Assembly (NCBI GenBank): GCA_046350555.1
Contig: JAXMAF010000016.1
Span: 62,001-126,000, forward strand
Direction of reading: 5' to 3'
DNA length: 64,000 bases
Origin: JAXMAF01 sp046350555
GTDB taxonomy: Bacteria; Planctomycetota; Phycisphaerae; Phycisphaerales; SM1A02
In this document: one piece after another, positions 46,718 through 57,000 of the stretch
Layout: each line of letters starts with the position of its first letter
How positions within the stretch are numbered: the stretch's first letter is position 1
Program-made: the position numbers and the translations under genes
The notes under the pieces: generated by a model
Told to the model about the DNA's origin: nothing
The model's database searches: none
Seen by the model: the letters and a program-made list of their open reading frames with translations, nothing else

Positions 46718-47191
46718 TCATCCCATGAAGCTGAAGTGCATCTCCGCGTGATGGCGATGCAGGTTCACCCAGTCCTCGCGGCTCATCGTGCCGAGAAACG
46801 GGCTGTTGCTCAACGCGCCCGCCTTCTCGAAGCGGTCGATGGCGCGACGGAGATGATCCATCGCGCGACCCCACGAGACGTCCGGGCTCGGAAGGAACGC
46901 CTGCATCTTCCGAGGGAGCGTGAAGCCCGGCTTCATCCGGTTCCTCACGAAGCTCTTCTTCATGAGCCGGCCGAGGAGCCTCAGGGGAAGCCCCGGACGC
47001 ATCTCGGGCGGAAAGCCGTCGACCGAGAAATCGATCGTGATGGCGACGTGTTCGACGATCTGCGCCGCGGTCCAGTTGCCGAGCGTGCGCGACGGTCCCT
47101 TCGCGCCGAAGGACTCGGCGTCGCGCAGCGCAGCGCGCAAGGTGTCGAAGGAGAGCTCGCGACGGCCGGTGACGGCCTTGGTCTGGATCAT
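46718..47191 (-). CDS. DUF1569 / DinB-like four-helix protein
   Basis: The protein has 157 residues. NWTAAQIVEHVAITIDFSVDG and a C-terminal NLHRHHAEMHFSFMG give the histidine pattern of the DinB-like metal-binding four-helix fold (DUF1569 branch); the middle SFVRNRMKPGFTLPRKMQAF is also typical. The enzymatic role is unknown. The ATG at 47191 lacks an evident ribosome-binding site. It converges on ruvX. Confidence 0.8.
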   Translation of the reverse strand: MIQTKAVTGRRELSFDTLRAALRDAESFGAKGPSRTLGNWTAAQIVEHVAITIDFSVDGFPPEMRPGLPLRLLGRLMKKSFVRNRMKPGFTLPRKMQAFLPSPDVSWGRAMDHLRRAIDRFEKAGALSNSPFLGTMSREDWVNLHRHHAEMHFSFMG

Positions 47192-47270
47192 GGGAGGAAG
47201 GACCGGGGTGGAGGATCGAAGCGAAGCCGATCGCTCGAGACGACGCCGACACGCGGGCGTCTCGGCGCGC

Positions 47271-48146
47271 CTACCCGCCGACCGCCTCCGCGTCGAGGTA
47301 CCAGCGCAGCGCGCCACCAACGGGATGGATCGCCTTGACCGGAAGCTCGTCGAGCGGCTCGCGGCCTGCCACGAGGCGTCGGACCGCGTCGGCGCACCCC
47401 GCGCCGCAGGCGTACACGGCGATGCAGCGCGCCGCGTTGATGAGGGTCGGGGTCATCGAGATGCGATCGGTCGCGGAGGCGCCCGTTCCCCGCCCGCGGG
47501 CATCGCGCCCGACGAGGTGCCGGTCGCGAAGCAGCGGCGAGCCCGGAAGAAGCCCGGCGGTCGATCCGTCCGGCGCGAGCGCCAGCATCACGAAATCGAG
47601 CCGGTCCTGCCCCTTCTCGCGCCACGCGAGCGTTTCGCGCAACGTGGCCTCGTACGCGGCGGCGGGATCGTCGCCCATCGCGAAGATCGGGTGGACCTGC
47701 TCCGGAGGAATGTCCGAGTGGTCGACGATCGTCTCGCGGACGAGCCGGAAGCTGCTCTCGGCGTCGTCGAAGGGCACGCAGCGCTCGTCGACGATCCAGA
47801 GATGCGTCTTGACCCACGGCAGGCCGCGGCAGTTGGGGTCGTACATGAGCCGCTCGTACAGCGGCGCGAGCGCCGGATCGCCGGAGAGCGCGATGTGGAA
47901 GTCGCCGAAGGCGCGCACGCATCCGCCGGCCTGCACGACCAGGTCGGCCGTCGCCGCGTCGATCGCCTGATCGGCGCCGAGCACGGCATGGACCTCGCCG
48001 GGCAGCGGCGGCCTCGGGACGAACGGCGTGTCGACGGCGTATGCCTCGGCGCCGTCCGGGCGCTCCACGCGATGCAGCTTGCCGCGCTCGTGCAGCTTCG
48101 CGAAGTCGTCCTCGTCGTCGGGTTTCGCGGCGGGCATTCGGGCCAT
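47271..48146 (-). CDS. pgl: 6-phosphogluconolactonase
   Basis: The protein has 291 residues and hydrolyses 6-phosphogluconolactone in the oxidative pentose phosphate path. FHIALSGDPALAPLYERLM, TLWIVDERCVPFDDAESSF (here THLWIVDERCV) and VHPIFAMGDDPAAAYEATL match the family. The usual GHTASLFP active-site loop appears as DGSTAGLLPG, with Ser in place of the His, which is odd. The ATG at 48146 is used; TACAAT 13 nt upstream may be the -10 box. Confidence 0.85.
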   Translation of the reverse strand: MARMPAAKPDDEDDFAKLHERGKLHRVERPDGAEAYAVDTPFVPRPPLPGEVHAVLGADQAIDAATADLVVQAGGCVRAFGDFHIALSGDPALAPLYERLMYDPNCRGLPWVKTHLWIVDERCVPFDDAESSFRLVRETIVDHSDIPPEQVHPIFAMGDDPAAAYEATLRETLAWREKGQDRLDFVMLALAPDGSTAGLLPGSPLLRDRHLVGRDARGRGTGASATDRISMTPTLINAARCIAVYACGAGCADAVRRLVAGREPLDELPVKAIHPVGGALRWYLDAEAVGG

Positions 48147-48251
48147 GGGTTCGACGGCGATTGTACGAATGCACGGGCACATTCGCCGCGGGACCGTCGC
48201 GCCTTCAGGCCATCGCGCCGATGGCGAGGCGGGCGAGCAACCGTCGGACGT

Positions 48252-48791
48252 TCACGGTGCGTTCTCCTGCTCGTATCCGGCCGATCGCAGCACGCGGGCG
48301 GCGGCGGCCGCGTGCGCGGAGCGCACCAGCACGTGGTCCGTGTCGAACGTCGAGACCACGAAGATCGGGATCGCCGCGTCTGCGAGCGGCGCGGCGAGCC
48401 GGGCGATCACGCCGACGAGCCCGAAGTCGAGCGTTCCCGCGACGCGGAAGGCCCTGAAGCCGCGCTCGGCGCGAGTGCCATCGGGAACAAGTCGATCGGC
48501 ACAGACCACCGACACTTCATCGTCGGTGCGCACCACGCTGAGGAGCGAGGAACAGGACGGCCGCGCCGCCGACGTTGTCGCGGACGCCGCGACACATCGC
48601 GAGTCCAGCGCGCCGCGCACCGACTCCGGAAGCGCCTCGCCCGCATCGAAGCGGCAGATGGCGAACTCGCCGGGCAGCCAGAGAAGCCGGAGCGCGGGCG
48701 TCGTGTGCACGATTGAAACCCTCGTGTCCCGAGTCACATCCCAGGTCGGTGCGCGGAGAGCGGTGCCATCACGGTCTCCCCGATGCGGCAC
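48252..48791 (-). CDS. ACT-like domain protein
   Basis: The protein has 179 residues. ALRLLWLPGEFAICRFDAGE resembles the first ACT-like unit, and FRAFRVAGTLDFGLVGVIAR with IPIFVVSTFDTDHVLVR the second. This is the amino-acid-sensing ACT arrangement related to CASTOR-type proteins. The ligand is unknown. The N-terminal ~28 residues (from ATG 48791) look atypical, so a later start at VSIVHTT is possible. Confidence 0.75.
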   Translation of the reverse strand: MPHRGDRDGTALRAPTWDVTRDTRVSIVHTTPALRLLWLPGEFAICRFDAGEALPESVRGALDSRCVAASATTSAARPSCSSLLSVVRTDDEVSVVCADRLVPDGTRAERGFRAFRVAGTLDFGLVGVIARLAAPLADAAIPIFVVSTFDTDHVLVRSAHAAAAARVLRSAGYEQENAP

Positions 48792-48974
48792 GCCGGCGTT
48801 GTCCTTCGGCCATTGGGACGCCAGCAGCGCCGCGCCAAGGTTGCCGCGACGTTCGACGGCGATACAATCGACCCGCTCGTGGCGTCGGTTCCGATCAGGT
48901 CCGCCTTGTCGCTCGTACCTCGGTCATCAGCATGCGCGGCGATGCCAAGAACGCCGGTCTGTTTGGAGCATGTT

Positions 48975-49045
48975 TGGGGAATAGTGTAACGGTAGCACAA
49001 CTGACTCTGACTCAGTTTGTCTAGGTTCGAATCCTAGTTCCCCAG
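48975..49045 (+). tRNA. tRNA-Gln (anticodon CTG)
   Basis: Acceptor stem TGGGGAA/TTCCCCA. D arm GTGTAACGGTAGCAC. Anticodon stem ACTGA/TCAGT with loop CTCTGAC, giving anticodon CTG. T arm CTAGG-TTCGAAT-CCTAG. Discriminator G, with no encoded CCA. The 71-nt cloverleaf is complete. Confidence 0.95.
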
Positions 49046-49253
49046 TTTCCTGGAGTTTCGTGCCTGCGCAGTGCGCCGCAGTTGGCGAGCATCGAGCCGA
49101 ACGTCGATGCGGATGCACGGCGCAGCGGTCTGGGATTGCGCACCGCGCCCCAGTCCGCGAGCATCGCGCCGGGGTCGGCGCCATCGACCGCGTGACGAAG
49201 TCCTTCGAATGGCCATGGGCTGGTTGCCCAAGCACGTTCCGCGCGACACCGGA

Positions 49254-50309
49254 TCAGCGCCAGCGCAGTCGCCACGTCGCGGTGAACGACCCGCCCGGCG
49301 CGACCGTTCGAGACGCGCCGTCGTCAAGGGCGACGATCGGGGCTGTCATGGGCTCGACACAGGCGAAGTCGGCGTGCATCGGCGCATAGAGCTGCATGTG
49401 GTCGTATCCGCGCGCGAACTCGACGATGAGATGGCTCGCGCCGTCGGTGATCTCGACCGATGCGCCGTCGGCGATCGATGCGAAGAGGGCGTCGAGAGCG
49501 CGCACGCCGAGCGGTTCGTCGCCCGCAGGCGACGGCTTCGCGCTGTCCGCCGGGATCGGCAGCCGGCTCTCGTCCAGGGCGATCGCCGCGCGATCGGGAA
49601 GATGCACGCGTCGCGCGCTCGTCGGGCCCCGCAGCGCGAGATAGGGATGCCAGCCGAAGCTCACGGGGACGGCGTCGTCAAGGGCATGGATGGTGGTCGA
49701 GATCGTGAGCGCGCTGGCCGTGAGATCGAATCGCACCGCGAGCCGATGCGCAAACGGATACGCGCGCATCAGCTCGTCGTGCGTCCACCAGTCCAGCGAG
49801 GCCTGGATCGACGCACCCGGCGCGGCCTCGCGCGAAGCCCCCGCCACGACCGTTTCGATCGCCTCGGAAGCGAGAGCGCCCGGCCTGGATGCCGCGGCGT
49901 TCCGTTCACCCGCCCCCTCGGCGTCGACGGCATCGATCGACCACTCCGGCCAGCGCAGGAGCAGCCCGTGAATCGGCCGTCCATGCTCGTCGCGGTGGCA
50001 CCACGGCGAGTCGCGCAGGCCGAGGCGCCGTCCACGCACGGTGAGGTCGTCGCCGCGCAGGCGGTTCGCCCAGGGATAGAGCAGCGGAATCCCGCCCGTC
50101 CGCGTCGTCGCGAGGAACTCCGCGAGCGGTGCGGGCAGCGCCAGCAACTCGCGGCCGCCAGCCACGAGCGACACCACGCAGAGGCCGGCGCGCGGCGCAA
50201 TCGTCGCCACGGCGTCGCCGCTCGCGACCGTGATCAGCTCGTCGGACGCCGCACGGGCGCGGTCGCCGCCGGAGCCTGAAGAGCCGACACTGGAGGAAAA
50301 GCGAGCCAT
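49254..50309 (-). CDS. Aldose 1-epimerase family protein
   Basis: The protein has 351 residues with the galactose-mutarotase beta-sandwich. Conserved points are YPWANRLRG, the first active-site His in HGRPIHGLLLRWPEW, the second in PVSFGWHPYLAL and the general base region CVEPMTAP. It interconverts sugar anomers. The ATG follows the upstream stop with one base between (TGAGATG), so it is cotranslated with the lipoprotein-like gene. The N-terminal 25 residues are Ser/Gly-rich and extra. Confidence 0.9.
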   Translation of the reverse strand: MARFSSSVGSSGSGGDRARAASDELITVASGDAVATIAPRAGLCVVSLVAGGRELLALPAPLAEFLATTRTGGIPLLYPWANRLRGDDLTVRGRRLGLRDSPWCHRDEHGRPIHGLLLRWPEWSIDAVDAEGAGERNAAASRPGALASEAIETVVAGASREAAPGASIQASLDWWTHDELMRAYPFAHRLAVRFDLTASALTISTTIHALDDAVPVSFGWHPYLALRGPTSARRVHLPDRAAIALDESRLPIPADSAKPSPAGDEPLGVRALDALFASIADGASVEITDGASHLIVEFARGYDHMQLYAPMHADFACVEPMTAPIVALDDGASRTVAPGGSFTATWRLRWR

Positions 50310-50310
50310 C

Positions 50311-51036
50311 TCACGGCCCCGTCGGCTTCGCCGCCGGAACGTCGGCGTCGGACGCCTGGGCCGCGGGATCCAAGATGGCGACGCCGGGGACCGGCGCGGG
50401 GGCGCCGCGCGGCGGGCGCGCCGAGACCGCCGCCGACTCCATGCCGAGTTGGACCGTTCGCACGCCACTTCCACGGATCGGCGGACCGCCGTCAGCGGGA
50501 TAGAACGCCGCGGTGAGGTCGGCGGCCGTGAATGGCAGCACGTCGCCGCTGGTCTCGAGCAGGCTCAGCGAGAAGCGGTAGCAAGGACCGACGAGCAGGA
50601 ACGCCCGCCCGGCATCGGCCTTGGCACCACCGATGCGCCACGTCGAGACGGGCTTGGCCCCGGGCACCGCGGCCCCGCCGAGCGGGTACATCTCGAAGAC
50701 GAACTCGCCCGGGGCGAAGACCGGCGTCGGGTGGGGCTCCGCGAAGAGATACGCCTCGACGGGAATGAGATCGGCGCGTCCGTTTCCGTTCGTGTCCAGC
50801 GCCTTCGGGCCGACCAGCGTGAAGACGATCGCGTTCACCTTCGCATCGGCCGGCAGCGGCGGCGGCGCAATCGGCGCGGGCGGCATCGGTCGCGCGTTCG
50901 ATCCAGCCTCGATCGTCGTCGTGCACGCCGCGGACGAGATGACGGCGAGAACCACCATCGCCGCGGCGCGACATCCGCTCGCCGCGGCCCGCCGCCCGCC
51001 GCCCGCCGCGCTGCCATGGCCGATCCGATCGTTCAC
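50311..51036 (-). CDS. Putative exported lipoprotein of the secretin operon
   Basis: The protein has 241 residues. After ~20 residues a hydrophobic stretch ends in VISSAACTTTIEAG, a non-canonical lipobox. The mature part has a Pro/Ala linker, VNAIVFTLVGPKALDTNGNG with an EF-hand-like DTNGNGRAD calcium loop, and a region AFLLVGPCYRFSLSLLET. No named family. GTG at 51036 overlaps the secretin stop (GTGA), which places it in the same operon; it may be a secretin pilotin-like partner, which is a guess from position. Confidence 0.65.
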   Translation of the reverse strand: MNDRIGHGSAAGGGRRAAASGCRAAAMVVLAVISSAACTTTIEAGSNARPMPPAPIAPPPLPADAKVNAIVFTLVGPKALDTNGNGRADLIPVEAYLFAEPHPTPVFAPGEFVFEMYPLGGAAVPGAKPVSTWRIGGAKADAGRAFLLVGPCYRFSLSLLETSGDVLPFTAADLTAAFYPADGGPPIRGSGVRTVQLGMESAAVSARPPRGAPAPVPGVAILDPAAQASDADVPAAKPTGP

Positions 51037-54000
51037 GGTGCATCCCCGAACTCGGTGTCGGGGCGCTTCGGACCGCGCAGGTCCTTGAACTCCGGGCTCT
51101 TCGGATCGGGACGGTCGAAGACGCCGCTCTCGATCGGCCGGCCCTGCGCGTCGTAGAGGCCGCTCAGGCCCTCGAGCTGGCCCTTGCGAAGCTGGCTCTT
51201 GAGCCATTCGGGCAGGGCGAGCCGCTCGATCTGCTCGGTGGTGAGCTCGCGCACACGCTGCACCTCGAGCTGCGACGGCGTCATGACCACGTGCGGCGTG
51301 AGGACGATCATGAGCTCGGTCTTCGCCACCGTCTCGATGTCGCTGCGGAAGAAGAAGCCCAGGAAGGGGATGTCGCCGATGATCGGCACCTTGTTCGTGC
51401 GCCGCTCGAAGCGATCCGAGACGAGGCCGCCGAGCACGATCGTCTCGCCGTCCTTCACCGTGACGGTCGTGTTCGCGCGGCGGCGCGTGATGACCGGCGA
51501 CTGGAAGTTCTCCGAGATCTGCGTCGTCTGCTTGCTCAGCTCGGAGATCTCGGGATTGATCTTCATGCGGACGAATCCATCCGGATTGATCGACGGCGTC
51601 ACCTTCAGGATGATGCCGATGTCCTCCGGCGTCACCGACGACTGCTGCTGGCCCGCGGCGATGGAGACGCTCTCCGGAAGGCGGACGGTCTCGCCGATCT
51701 GGATGTCGGCCGCCTCGTTGTTGGCGGCCATCACCGACGGGTTGCTCAGCACCTGGAGCCGCCCCTGGCTCTGGAGCGCCTTGATCAGCAGGTTGAAGTC
51801 GGGCCCCGCGACCGAGACGAACGGGATGTCGGAGAACGGCACCGCGGGCGTGCCGATGCTCGTCGCGAGGACGTTGGCGAGGCCGTAGCCGCCGCCGACC
51901 GTGTACGCGCCGATCTTCGCCGCGACGTTGAGGTTGACGCCGGTCTCCTGCGTCGCATCGAGGGCGATCTCGGCGAGAAGCACCTGGATGAGCACCTGCG
52001 GCGGATCGACGTCGAGCTCGCGGATGATGCTCTCGACCCGGCTCATGTAGCGCGGGCTGGCATTGATGAGGACCGTGTTGGTCTTCTCGTCGCCGACGAT
52101 CGTGACCTCGCGCTCGAGCAGGCGCGCCGCGGAGGGAAGCTGGTCGGTGCCGAGGGTGTCGATGAGCTTGCGCTGATCCTCCTCGACGAACTTGCTGACC
52201 ACCTGCGCAACCTGCGCGGCGACGGCGTTCTTGAGCCGGTAGATGTTGGTCTCGCGCTCGTTCGCGACCTGCGCATCGAGCTCGAGCACCACCTTCTGCA
52301 CCAGGTCGAGGTAGGTCGGCGTGGCCGAGACGAGCAGCGAGTTGGTGCGGCTGTCGATCGTGATCGAGAGCTGCTGGCGCTCGTCGGGCACGGCGCTGAG
52401 CTCGATGCCGGAGATGCCCTGGAGGCCCGCCGGTCCGGACTCCGCGGGCCCGGCGCCACCGTCGCCCGGCGCGCCCGCCCCGCCTGCGGGACCGCCCGCC
52501 GCACCCGCGCCGCCCTGCGGCTCGCGCGGCTTGAGCACGAGCAGGTTGCCGCGCTGCTCCAGGCGGAAGAGGGTCTTGAGGATGTCGGCCATCGCCTGGG
52601 CGTCGGCGTTGGTGAGGCGGAAGACGCGGATGTTCTGCGCACCGGTCGTGGACGAGTCGAGGTCGCGGATCATCCGCTCGATCATGGCCATCGAGTCGCG
52701 CGGCGCGGAGACGATGATCGTGTTGGTCCGCGCGTCGGGCGTGAGGTTGATGCTCTCGCGGATCGCGGTGCTGACCTGCGTCTCGACGCCGGCCTGGTCG
52801 CCTTCGATGTCGTTCGGACCCGCGGCGCCGGTCGCGGTCCGGAAGTACTTGAGCACGGTCGCGGCGCGGCTGCCTCGCCCCGCGATCGAACGTCCACCGA
52901 GGATGTTCTCCAGCAGGCCCACGGTCTCAAGCGCGTTGGCGCTGGCCAGCGCGATGTACTTGATCTCGACCACCGTCTCGGGCTTCGCGCCGTCGAGCCG
53001 TGCGACCAAGGCCCGCACCGCCTCGATGTCGCCTGGATCGCCGGTCACCAGCACGGCGTTGAGCCGCGGCTCCGCGGCGACGCGCACGCTGTTGGGTCCG
53101 CGCCGGCGGTTCTCCTCGGCGACGTACATCTCCTGCACGACCGGCACGAGATCGGCGGCGCGGCTCGACGTGAGCGCGAGGACCTCGACGCTCTGGCCGG
53201 CGCCCTCGACCTGGGCATCGCCGAGCACCTGCACGAGCTGCCTGATGACCTGGAGGTTCTCGTCGCTCGCCGCGACGATCAACGCGTTGGTGCCCGGATC
53301 GGCCTGGATGCTCACGAGGTCGCCCGGCGTGGCGGTCTGCCCGAGCGACTGCCGCCGCTGCTGCATGAGCGCCTCGAGCCGCGGCGCAAGCTGCTCCGCG
53401 CGACCCGACGGAAGCGCCACGACGTTGACCCCGACCGCCGGATTCACCGGCGCCTGCTCGAGCTTCCTGACGAGGTCGGAGATGAGCGCGAAGTCGTCGT
53501 TCGCCGCGGCGATCATGAGCGAGTTGCTGCGCTGGTCGACGAGCACGAGCGGCCGCTGGCTCTGGCGCACGCCCGGCGGAAGGTCCGCGTAGCGTCGATC
53601 GAGGATCGAGCGCACCGCCGCGGCGATGCGGTCGGCGTTGGCCTTCTCGAGATAGATCACCTGCACCAGCGACGAGTCGGCGGCCATCTCGGTGTCGAGG
53701 TCGGCCACGAGCCGCTGCACGACCTCGAAGCTGTCGTTGCCCGCGGCCACCACGAGGGCGTTGCTCCGCTGGTCGGGAAGCACCAGCACCTTCTCGAGAT
53801 CGGCCGTCTCCGGCTGCACCTTCCGCAGCCGCTCGAGCCGCGCGTCCATGAGCGACTGGATCATCGTCGCCAGCCGCTGCGCCGACGCATGCTGCACCTC
53901 GATCGTGCGGATCTCCTTGAAGTCCGGCGCCACCGGGGCGTCGAGCGACTTGAGGAGCTGCTCCAGCACCGCGAAGCTCCGCGGGCTGGTGCTCACCACG

Positions 54001-57000
54001 AGGGCGTTGGTCCGCTCGTCGGCCTGCGCCGCGACCTTGTCCTCGGGACGGATCGCCTTCGCCGAGAGCTGCTGGTCGAAGATGCGCGTCACCAGCGCCG
54101 CGAGCTTCGCCGCCGAGGCGTGCTGCACCGGGTAGATGCGCACGCTCGCCGCGGGCGACGCGGCCTCGACGTCGAGCAGCTTGACCAGCTCGGAGACGAC
54201 GTCGATGTTGGCCGGCGTCGCCACGACCAGGAGCGCGTTCATGTGCGGCTCGGCGCGGATGACCGTGCGCGTGAGGGGCTGGAAGTAGTCCGATTCGATC
54301 GGGGTGCCCGCGTCGGGAAGCTGTCCGCCGTTGCGGCGCATGAGGCGCAGCCGGGCCACCTGCTTCTGCAACGGCGATGCGCTCGCCGAGTTCGCCGGCG
54401 CGCCGCCGTTCTCGGCGAGGATTCCCTGGAGCGTGGCGGCCAGCTCCTCGGCGTCGGCGAAGCGCAGCGGCATCACGCGCGGCTCGACCCAGCCGGCGGC
54501 GACCTCGGTGTCGAGTCGCTTCACCAGCACCTCGACGAGCGCCACCGCGTCCTCCTTGCCCGCGACGATCACCGTGTTCGTGCGCTCGTCGATGCTGATG
54601 GCGACCGAATCGAGCAGCGCCTTGCCCACCGTCCCCGACGGAACGAGCTCGACCTTGCCCTGCGTGCGCGCGCCCGGGCGCGTCGCGAGCGCCTTGCCCT
54701 GGGCGAAGAGGTCCTTCACGATCCGCACGAGCTGCTCGGCGGCGATGTTCTCGAGCGGGAAGATCTGGACCGTCACCGCGTCCGTGACCGGAACGGCGTC
54801 GAAGGTCTGCGCGAGCTGCTCGAGCGCGGCGACGTTTGCCTCGGTGGAGGCGATGACCAGCGCGTTGAGCGAGGGATCGGGCACGATGCGGATGGGCTTG
54901 GTCAGGTCGAGGCCGAGGTCGGGTTCGTTCGCGCCGTCGCGGCGGACGTTGAGGCGGCGGACCTGCTCGGCCACCGCCTTGGCCAACGCCGTCGACGACT
55001 GCTGCGTCCCGGGCGTCAGGATCTGGCCGAGGACCGCCGCGAGCGCCGTGGCCTCGGCGTTCTTGAGCTTCACGATCCGCACCTGGCTCTCGGCGAGCGC
55101 CGGCTCGCTGTCGATGGCCTTGAGCAGCGCGACGATCGTCTCGCGGTCGCCGGGGCTGGCCACCACGACGATCGCCTGGCGGCCGGGCATCACCGAGACC
55201 TTGACCGGCTCGGTGACGATGCGCGAGATCGAGTTCTCCGGCTGCGGCTTGTCGAGGCCGATCGTCTCGATGACGTTCTTCGCCGCGTCGGGCGAGATGT
55301 TCTGGAGGTCGATCACGAAGATCGCCTGCCCGGCGGCGGGCGCGAGGCGGTCCATCTGCTCGACGGTGGCCCGGATCTCCTCGAAGATCGGGCCCGTGCT
55401 GGCGACGACGAGCGAGTTGCTCGCCGCGTCGACCGCGATCGAAAGCGGAAGGTTCTGCTGCTTCGCCTTCGCGGCGAAGGCGTCGCGCAGCGACGACGCC
55501 AGGCGCGCCGCGGGGGCGGACTTCAGCGGAATGATCTTCACCGAGAGTCCCTGCGCGTCGGCCTGCTGCTGAAGCGCCGAGGCGAGCGCCTCGACCTGCG
55601 CGAACTCCTCGTCGCTGGCGCGCACGAGCAGCGTGTTGGTGCTCACGTCGCCGGCGATGCGGAGGCCCCGGCTGCCCCGGCCGACGCCCGCGGCGCCGCC
55701 GCGATCGGAGGGATCCGGCGCGAACATCCGCACCAGCGTCTCGGCGAGCTGCGTCGGGTTGCCCGCGACGACGGGGATGAGCCGCGGCGGCGGAAGCTTC
55801 GCGTAGTCGGGCGTGTCGATGCGCTCGATGATCTGCTCGATCTTCCGCAGGTTCGTGCGGCTCGCGGCGACCACGACGGAGTTGGTCTGCGTCTCGGGCG
55901 CGGCGTTCACCCACTCGTTGCCCTCGACGAGGACGTCCGGCAGGCGCTGCTGTCGCGGATCCTCGTTCGGCCCGCCCGGCGCCTGTCCGCGGCGCGCGGC
56001 GTCGATGGCGCCGCGCCGTTCGAAGCGGCCCTGGAACGCCTCGTTGATGGCGCGGGCCACCGCGGTGGCGTCGGCGTGGAGCAGCGGGAAGACGCGAAGC
56101 TGCTGCGACGCGTCGTAGTCCTCGCTGTCGAGCTTCGAGACGAGCGCCCGGATGCCCTCCCATTCGCCCTCGTCCGCGGAGATCACCAGCGAGTTGGCCG
56201 CCGGGTCCGCGACGATCACCACGCTCTGCCGTCCGGGCGTGTCGGCGTCGATCGCCCGCGGGCCGTAGAAGTACTGGAGCGCCTCGCGGATGTTCTCGGC
56301 CTGCGCGAACTTGAGCGCGACGAAGTCGGTCTGGCGGCGACGGTCCGACGGCACGTCGATCTGGTCGAGGATCTGCTGGATCTGCTTGAACTGGTCCGCG
56401 GTCGCGCCGATCACGAGCTGGTTCTCGCCGGGATTCCAGTCGATGCGCGGCGCCGGCTCCTCGGCCGTGCCGCGAACGACCTGCCGGAGCGTGAAGGCCA
56501 CCTCGTCGGCGATGGCGTGCTGGAGGCGGACGATCCGATATTCGACCGGGCTCCGCGCCGGGACGTCGTCGATCCTCGCGATCAGCGCCTCGATCACCGG
56601 GAACGACTCGGGCGTCGCGGTGACGACGATGGAGTTCGAGCGCCGGTCGGCGACGACGCGGGCGCGAACCTGCACGGGCGCCGCGCCGACCTCGTCGAGC
56701 TGCACGATCGCCCCCTCGGTCTCGCCGCGCGCATCGAGCTGGAGCGTCTGCGAGAGGAGCCGCGTGACCTCGTCGGCGCGCGCACCCTTGAGCGCGTAGG
56801 TCCGGATCACGGCGACGTCGCCGAGCGGCTTCGCGTCGAGCCGCTCGATGAGCGCCTTCACCTGTGGAAAGAGTCCCGCGGGCGCGTTCACCACGAGCGC
56901 GTTGGTGCGCACGTCGGGCGTGACGATCACGCCGAGCCCGCCACCGGCGCCGCCGCCCGCGCCCGAGCGGGGAAACTGCTGCTGGAGCATGCGGGCGAGC

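Noticed and set aside
49046..49253. Small gene after tRNA-Gln with two similar MLADWGAV / MLANCGAL segments on the minus strand
   Set aside because: Only two weak repeats, no clear start or family; may be a degenerate duplication.
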